The position numbers and the translations under genes are program-made. Under the pieces are notes generated by a model. It saw only the letters and a list, made by a program, of their open reading frames with translations. It searched no databases and had not been told where the DNA came from. From Siphonodentalium dalli (Eukaryota > Mollusca > Scaphopoda > Gadilida > Siphonodentaliidae), in the NCBI GenBank assembly GCA_032622095.1, contig CP136069.1:170800394-170864393 (forward strand): a stretch of DNA of 64,000 nucleotides, read 5' to 3'. Position 1 is the stretch's first letter; each line of letters opens with the position of its first letter. Shown here in pieces: positions 58,837 to 64,000 of this stretch.

Positions 58837-59871
58837 GAGGGTATCACCCCCCTCCCCCTGAATCCTGAATACGAGTTAATTTTGGGGGGTGAATCCTGAA
58901 TACGAGTTAATTTTGGGGGGTGAATCCTGAATACATGTTAAGAAATAATACATAGAAGTTACATAGACACATTATGATGCCGGTCGCGTTATGAGGCCGT
59001 TATGATACCATTAATGATACTTTATGATCAGGGACGTGGCTAGAGGGTTTCCGTTGGGGGTGTCCACCTTGGCAAATTCCAACTGCACCCCCCTCCTTGA
59101 GTCAGAATCAGACCGAACACAAGTTTTGCATAATTCCATTTGCACCCCCCCCCCCCCCCTTGCACCTCAGTGTTTAGGCCTAATATCCTATATCTTCATA
59201 AACCATGGTTCTATATTCCCGGTATGAGAAAATTCAGATATTTTAACCTGAAACATTGCATAAATCCTAACATCTAGTGGTCTAACTCCATACAAATGCA
59301 CACGGCTACGGGCAAGAGACCATGACACATGTGCACCGAGCTGAATTTTGAAATTTGAACAAGAAAATCGCAAATCCTAGCATCCAGACTGGCCTCAAAG
59401 CTTTCCTATAGTGTTGGAAATTTCAAACCTCATACTCCCCCTCAGGTTGGAAAATTCTCCAACTGATGACCACAAGTTTGACCAAATGTAGTAAAATATT
59501 GTTAAACTTATTAGCATTTTTGTATTGGCCACAGGGGAGAGTCAATGACACACCGGGCCGACCATGGTTCGGCCCGGTGTGCGAAAATTTTGTAATCTGA
59601 ACAAGAAAATCGCAAAATCTTAGCAACTAGACTGGCGTCAAGCATTTTTAGCATGTTTATGATGGCATGGTGGTCGAATATGCCCAAGAAGCTATTCTAC
59701 CCACCCATTCATACAGATAACTAGCACAAAATATTACTTTGCGCCATCAAAACCTGCGTCCAAGATGTTTTGCTTGAACCCGAATACCAGTTAATTCGGG
59801 GGTATGAATCCCGCGTACGGCTTCAAAACACCCTGAATCCCGCGTACCGAAAAGGGGGGGGTGATACCCTC
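58837..59871. mobile_element. Nested element with GAGGGTATCACCCCCC ends
   Basis: Left end GAGGGTATCACCCCCC and right end GGGGGGTGATACCCTC are perfect inverted repeats. ATATAT is duplicated on both sides, where the other palindromes have a single ATATAT. Near the left end GAATCCTGAATACGAGTTAA, in a 31-bp repeat, occurs three times (58859-58940). A related GAATCCCGCGTAC word lies near the right end. A third element is inserted inside. Confidence 0.82.
59029..59655 (-). mobile_element. hAT-like GACGTGG element, innermost level
   Basis: It starts CAGGGACGTGGCTAGAGGG and is flanked by perfect 8-bp duplications TTTATGAT (59021-59028 and 59656-59663). The body matches the complement of the 21044-22436 element, including GACCATGGTTCGGCCCGG and a TTGGAAATTTCAAACCTCAT-like block, but only its terminal part. 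A C-run lies at about 59146-59159. Confidence 0.82.
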
Positions 59872-60222
59872 ATATATAAGAGAATGCATTGGCTTAACAA
59901 TTTTTTAAATAAATGTTTCTTACAATTTTTAGGACATAAAATAAAAAAAACATCCATTACCCTGCAGGGAGCCCCACACATATATAGAAGCACATAGAAG
60001 AGTGTCGTCTGCTCATGTTTGTCTGGGGCTCTGTATGGGTGAAATTATAAAATTGTTAAAGAATACAAGAACAAATTATTAAAATTGTAAAAAATTATTA
60101 GGCCAATGCATTCTCTTATATATGCGAGGCGACCTATGGTCGACTCGCATATATAAGAGAATGCATTGGCACAGGGTAAAAAATCCCGACTTCCGACTGG
60201 ATTTGATATGGCGGGTCACATA

Positions 60223-60975
60223 TTTGCTTTCTATAACCATTTGCAGCGATACCGGGATGCTTTTTTGTGCCCAAACTGGTGCGTGTCATGTTGTATCGCG
60301 AGATTGACAAGGATAGTGCTTGAGAATGTGAACACCAGTTTGAAATGTATCAAACATTTTGCATTGGTTATTTTAGTTTTGGCAGCCATTTGCAGGACTA
60401 TTTTTTATCGTGTCAAGACCCAAAATAAACATAAAACAACGTAAATATTATTCAACCACGTTTACAATATGGCAGACATAAACGCTCAATACTGATTCAT
60501 CTTTTCAGACAGTATGTTGTTTTACGGTGATTGTTCCTCCAAAATAATCTGCAAAATGGCTGCCAAAAAACTAATATGCAAGGAAAATTGTTTGATTTAT
60601 TTTCTCGCTGACAGTAATGATTTTAGATAGTAGAATGGGCGCATACTCTAATAGAGTTCATAAGCTAGATAATGCAGTGTGCTATTGCACATGTCCTGTC
60701 GAACTGTGTATCGACCTACATCAAAAATGTTTGTATTTGTTTAAACCACTTTAAAAAATAAATATAACATTCCTGTCATACATGTATATTGAGGGTGAAT
60801 ATAGAATAGAGGTTATATAGAATAATGATTTTCACCTTCAAATTTATAGTTTGAAATTGAAATATTTGAAATTGCACGAATACTGACTTTCTGAAGTGGT
60901 ACGTAGTATTACGTCCCCTATTAACTAGTACTCGGGAGTCATACATCAAATTTAAACGGGAACTCGTGATATACG
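60223..60975. other. No gene recognised
   Basis: The 92-codon frame starting inside the palindrome element (60166-60444) runs into unique DNA and has no known motif. Confidence 0.45.
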
Positions 60976-61227
60976 TTAACCCTTTACCCAACAGAAGGGC
61001 CCTGTGCCAATGCATTCTCTTATATATGCGAGGCGACCTATGGTCGACTCGCATATATAAGAGAATGCATTAGCACAGGGCATAACTGTAACTATCACAA
61101 TGTGGTCAATGAGCCGGTTCCAATGATATCCATATTTGTATGGTTCTATTGAGACAGACCGAAGATATTTTAGGCTGTTGAAGCTTTATTTGGCCGGTTT
61201 TTGCCGGTTTGTTGGGTAAAGGGTTAA
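60976..61227 (-). mobile_element. TTAA-flanked palindrome MITE, copy 3
   Basis: It has the same TTAA plus CCCTTTACCCAACA ends as copies 1 and 2, in reverse orientation, but only one palindrome (61009-61071). The rest matches copies 1 and 2 (GACAGACCGAAGATATTTTA, AAGCTTTATTTGGCCGG). Loss of one palindrome probably came from pairing or recombination between two. Confidence 0.88.
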
Positions 61228-61379
61228 AATAATCAGAATACCGCGAACCAGAACAATGGGGATAACACCATCGTTTGGTTAAAGCTTTGTAATGCGATCG
61301 CTAAACATGACCTACCGAGTAGCATATGATGCCAACGAAATATCCGCGGAAACATATGAAACTTGTGCTGTATTCTGAC

Positions 61380-61600
61380 TGCTTGCCAGACTGTTCGGAT
61401 TAGAAGGGAATGGGGCCGGCTGATTATTGATCTCAGTTGGAGGTAAGTATCAGTTGTGGCTGACAGTCAGACGAGATATCTATCATGATGGATTAATATT
61501 CTTATCCGGAGATCCACCGCCTTGTAATTACCATATATACACCAATGAATTAGGGAGACGGCCCCATGCGAATCGGGCGTATATGTGAAGTCCATCTTTA
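61380..61600 (+). repeat. Local duplication, copy 1
   Basis: Segments AGGGAATGGGGCCGGCTGAT, TTGGAGGTAAGTATC and GGAGATCCACCGCCTTGTAA recur at 61840-61905 and 62450-62580. Both copies could encode a GDPxPCNYHI peptide. TTGGAG|GTAAGT looks like a splice donor, but no exon structure is proven. Confidence 0.6.
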
Positions 61601-61839
61601 GTGTCAGTGTGCAGTGTTATGGGCTTGGCCTCTTAGTTGCTGGCTCAAGCTCAGTGAAAGCACCAAGAAATTTAAGAACATCACTCAAAACTGGCTTATT
61701 AAACACATATGTAAAACTCTATGAACATTCACAGCTTTGTAAGAGATATTACACTCACATATACTCAATGAAATTAAATAAAAATAATAGTGTCACATTT
61801 AACACATGCTACAATGCGCCAAATTATAAAATCCTCTGA

Positions 61840-62580
61840 TGGTAGACTGTTGGGATTGCAGGGAATGGGGCCCGCTGATTATTGATCACAGTTGGAGGTA
61901 AATAACAGTCTTGGTCTACAGACAGACTAGCAGTTCACACTGAGCCGAAACATATATTGGCCAGTTCTATATTGTTTTGGCCAAATTAAATCCTCAGTTT
62001 CTGGTCTCACAATTAACGATATTTTTGTTTTATTTAATATCTAACATGCAATATGATTAAGTCCATATCTTCAAATAACGTGTATATACTTCTTTAATCG
62101 CATACGTATTACCTGTCAATATACCACTACAACCATCTACCATTCAGCCTTGTGACATACAATGGTTTCATTAGTGTTGATCCTCATTACTGTTTCATTA
62201 CACTGTTTGACTGTGCAATTCCATGATTGTTTGTTTTATCCATTAAGCTATACCATGCACCTAATCAGTTAGCAGATTATCATACTATCAATTTTATTCT
62301 CATGGCGGTCCCGTTACAAAATCAATTTGGGTTTTTTGAATTATATTTCCGATTTTGGGGTAAAACGAATTTGGCCAAAAGTTTGATCAATTGACATTTT
62401 TTGGGGGCTATTTTCGAAAAATAAAATAACTAGCCATTGGCCACTGACAGAGTGAACCATACAGACGAGATAACAATCTTTAGTATTTTACCCGGAGATC
62501 CACAACCTTGTAATTACCATATTCACAAAGTGTCAGGGCGACGACCCACGCGAATCGGAAGTATAAGCGTTTTAGATGGT
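61840..62580 (+). repeat. Local duplication, copy 2, interrupted by about 0.5 kb
   Basis: 61840-61930 matches the first half of copy 1 (AGGGAATGGGGCCCGCTGAT, TTGGAGGTAAATAAC). 62450-62580 matches the second half (CAGACGAGATA, GGAGATCCACAACCTTGTAA). The interruption, about 61932-62450, starts GTTCACACTG and ends CAGAGTGAAC. It contains the repeat shared with 6561-6830, so it is probably a DNA transposon relic. Confidence 0.6.
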
Positions 62581-63564
62581 AGGCCATATCCCGACAGAAG
62601 ATACATGCTGCCGAAACGATAACTGCAGACACCGATCTGAAGGGTTCTGTTTTAAGTCAGACATTGATGACGACAGCTAAGTCATTTTACAGTCATAAAT
62701 TTCCGCACGGTATCTATTGATTCAACATTGTTACGTTAGATGCTTCAATAAGAACATATTTGGTCGAGAAATACGGATGTAGAACGGAACAGTGCACGCA
62801 TGCCTTCATCGTGTGATTCATGAAGGTTAATATTAAATATCGGGAAGTCTAATATGGAAACCTAGTTCATGTTTTCGGCTTTGTACACATACCCCATCAT
62901 CACAACTTCGCGTACATGTTTTCGACAACTAGTAATCAGCAACTTAAGCAACTAGACGTACAGAGGCTGACGAGTGTGGTGTCAAAATAACTATATTTTC
63001 AGATTGTGAACACACCTGAGCCAAAGTAATGTAAATTTATGCTGAAAACATAACGGCATTTCCGTTGCAATACAGTGGGATTTCCGATCGATGCTGTGTA
63101 TGTGTTAACATGACATTTGAAGAGGGAACTTTTGCGAGAAAATAGTTTTCTGAAGTGATCAAATGCCGTTTTTATCTATATACAAAATAGTCGTTCGCTC
63201 AAATGGAGCACGCTTGCGATTGGCAAATGTGTATGCACCATATATACATTTACGTTTATTGTTATTGATAATCCGTCTATTGAGTAAGAAAACAAGTTTT
63301 ATGTTGTTATTCTTGTTATTCTGCAATATTTTGATCTAAAAATAGAATTGTCTCGCTTCGTGGACAGCAACTTCCGATCAGTTGTTTGTACGGTCTATAC
63401 ACTATAAAGCCATTCATATCCATAACCAGCGAAGTCGGAAAAAAAATCATGGACCACTCAGCGGCTTGATTAGTGCAGAGTGCAACCGTCCAACTGAGCG
63501 ACCCGCAGACGATATATGACCTAACTCGACTTTCTAGATGTACGCTCTTTATCCTATTTGTGTA
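62581..63564. other. No gene recognised
   Basis: Unique AT-rich sequence without a notable open frame or repeat. Confidence 0.5.
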
Positions 63565-63645
63565 GTCACTGTTGCCCGTGCCGTAAACGGAATAACGGGC
63601 AGAAGTCCACTATGGGCTTATTTCGGAATCAAATAGTCCGGGAGC
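63565..63645 (+). repeat. Arm of the CACTGTGGCCCGTGCCATA foldback family
   Basis: It reads CACTGTTGCCCGTGCCGTAA, then CGGAATAACGGGCAGAAGTC and CACTATGGGCTTATTTC, closely matching 11013-11075. It lies directly upstream of the minisatellite. The opposite arm, if present, is beyond the window. Confidence 0.75.
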
Positions 63646-63700
63646 TGTATAGTACTGCCGCACCCCCGGAACTTTTCCGAAATAGGTCGATACATACTTG

Positions 63701-64000
63701 GAACTACCATTATACGGGCATTATATCACAGAACTACCATTATACGGGCATTATATCACAGAACTACCATTATACGGGCATTATATCACAGAAATAACTA
63801 CCATTATACGGGCATTATATCACATAAAGAACTACCATTATACGGGCATTATATCACAGAAAGCATGAACTACCATTATACGGGCATTATATCACAGAAA
63901 GAACTACCAGTATACGGGCATTATATCACAGAAAGCAGGAACTACCATTATACGGGCATTATATCACAGAAAGCAGGAACTACCATTATACGGGCATTAT
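63701..64000. repeat. 30/34/38-bp minisatellite, runs off the right edge
   Basis: Nine units start GAACTACCATTATACGGGCA at 63701, 63731, 63761, 63791, 63829, 63867, 63901, 63939 and 63977. Every unit shares a 30-bp core ending TTATATCACA. Later units add AAAGCAG-type spacers, giving 34 and 38 bp. The cores are nearly identical, so the array is young. Confidence 0.95.

Larger units (their letters stand above)
58732..60222. mobile_element. TA-flanked TIR element carrying two palindromes, host of a nested insertion
   Basis: Inverted ends TATGTGACCCGCCATATC extend to about 55 bp on each side (58732-58786 and 60168-60222), with one mismatch noticed. TA at both edges is a likely target duplication. 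The palindromes are the same as in the TTAA MITEs: one at 58787-58836 continuing at 59872-59890, split by the nested element, and one at 60105-60167. Without the 1-kb nested insertion the element is about 450 bp. Confidence 0.85.

Noticed and set aside
63701-64000. CRISPR-like array of regular repeats
   Set aside because: The spacers are absent or the same few bases each time, the repeat carries the whole unit, and the DNA is eukaryotic. This is a minisatellite.

Overview
The window looks like intergenic or heterochromatin-like DNA from a eukaryote, most likely a marine invertebrate. A mollusc or other lophotrochozoan is a guess, based on the AT-rich background, frequent TACATGTA-type words, CR1-like and zinc-knuckle LINE relics, and many small TIR elements, foldback elements and Helitron-like repeats. 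I found no convincing host protein-coding gene, tRNA, rRNA or snRNA. Almost every open frame is short and unsupported. The only recognisable protein homology is decayed LINE retrotransposon sequence: 4848-6260 on the minus strand, and 54648-56205 and 57674-58580 on the plus strand.

Layout. 1-9400 is mostly unique AT-rich DNA with a 44-bp tandem array, clusters of a GCGCTTAAGCGC-like palindrome, one copy of a 450-bp TIR element, a LINE relic (ORF1 zinc knuckles and ORF2 C-terminus without the RT core) and a long inverted repeat. 9409-26500 holds hAT-like elements with 8-bp target duplications, TTAA-flanked palindrome-bearing MITEs, a Helitron-like end followed by minisatellites, and two almost identical 459-bp TIR elements. 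28790-52306 is an array of four tandem units of about 1.33 kb. Its first unit is split at one point by a 17.8-kb insertion, 30189-47974, bounded by a 14-bp perfect terminal inverted repeat and a TA duplication. Inside the insertion are a 383-bp satellite, a Drosophila-FB-like foldback element made of 17-bp repeats, a 338-bp tandem repeat, Helitron ends and a Helitron-linked minisatellite. 52307-64000 contains two LINE fragments, a three-level nested transposon (58732-60222), another TTAA MITE, a local duplication, and a minisatellite that runs off the right edge.

Recurring themes. A palindrome of about 63 bp, with TATATAAGAG at both ends of its arms, occurs seven times in good condition inside elements with two unrelated sets of termini, and also in older relics. 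Several insertions can be dated relative to each other, because the host repeat gives the empty site: the array unit for the 17.8-kb element, a paralogous 386-bp element for the foldback, and the palindrome for the nested element. No computation was possible. Boundaries come from reading the sequence, and family names rest on terminal motifs and target duplications rather than database matches.
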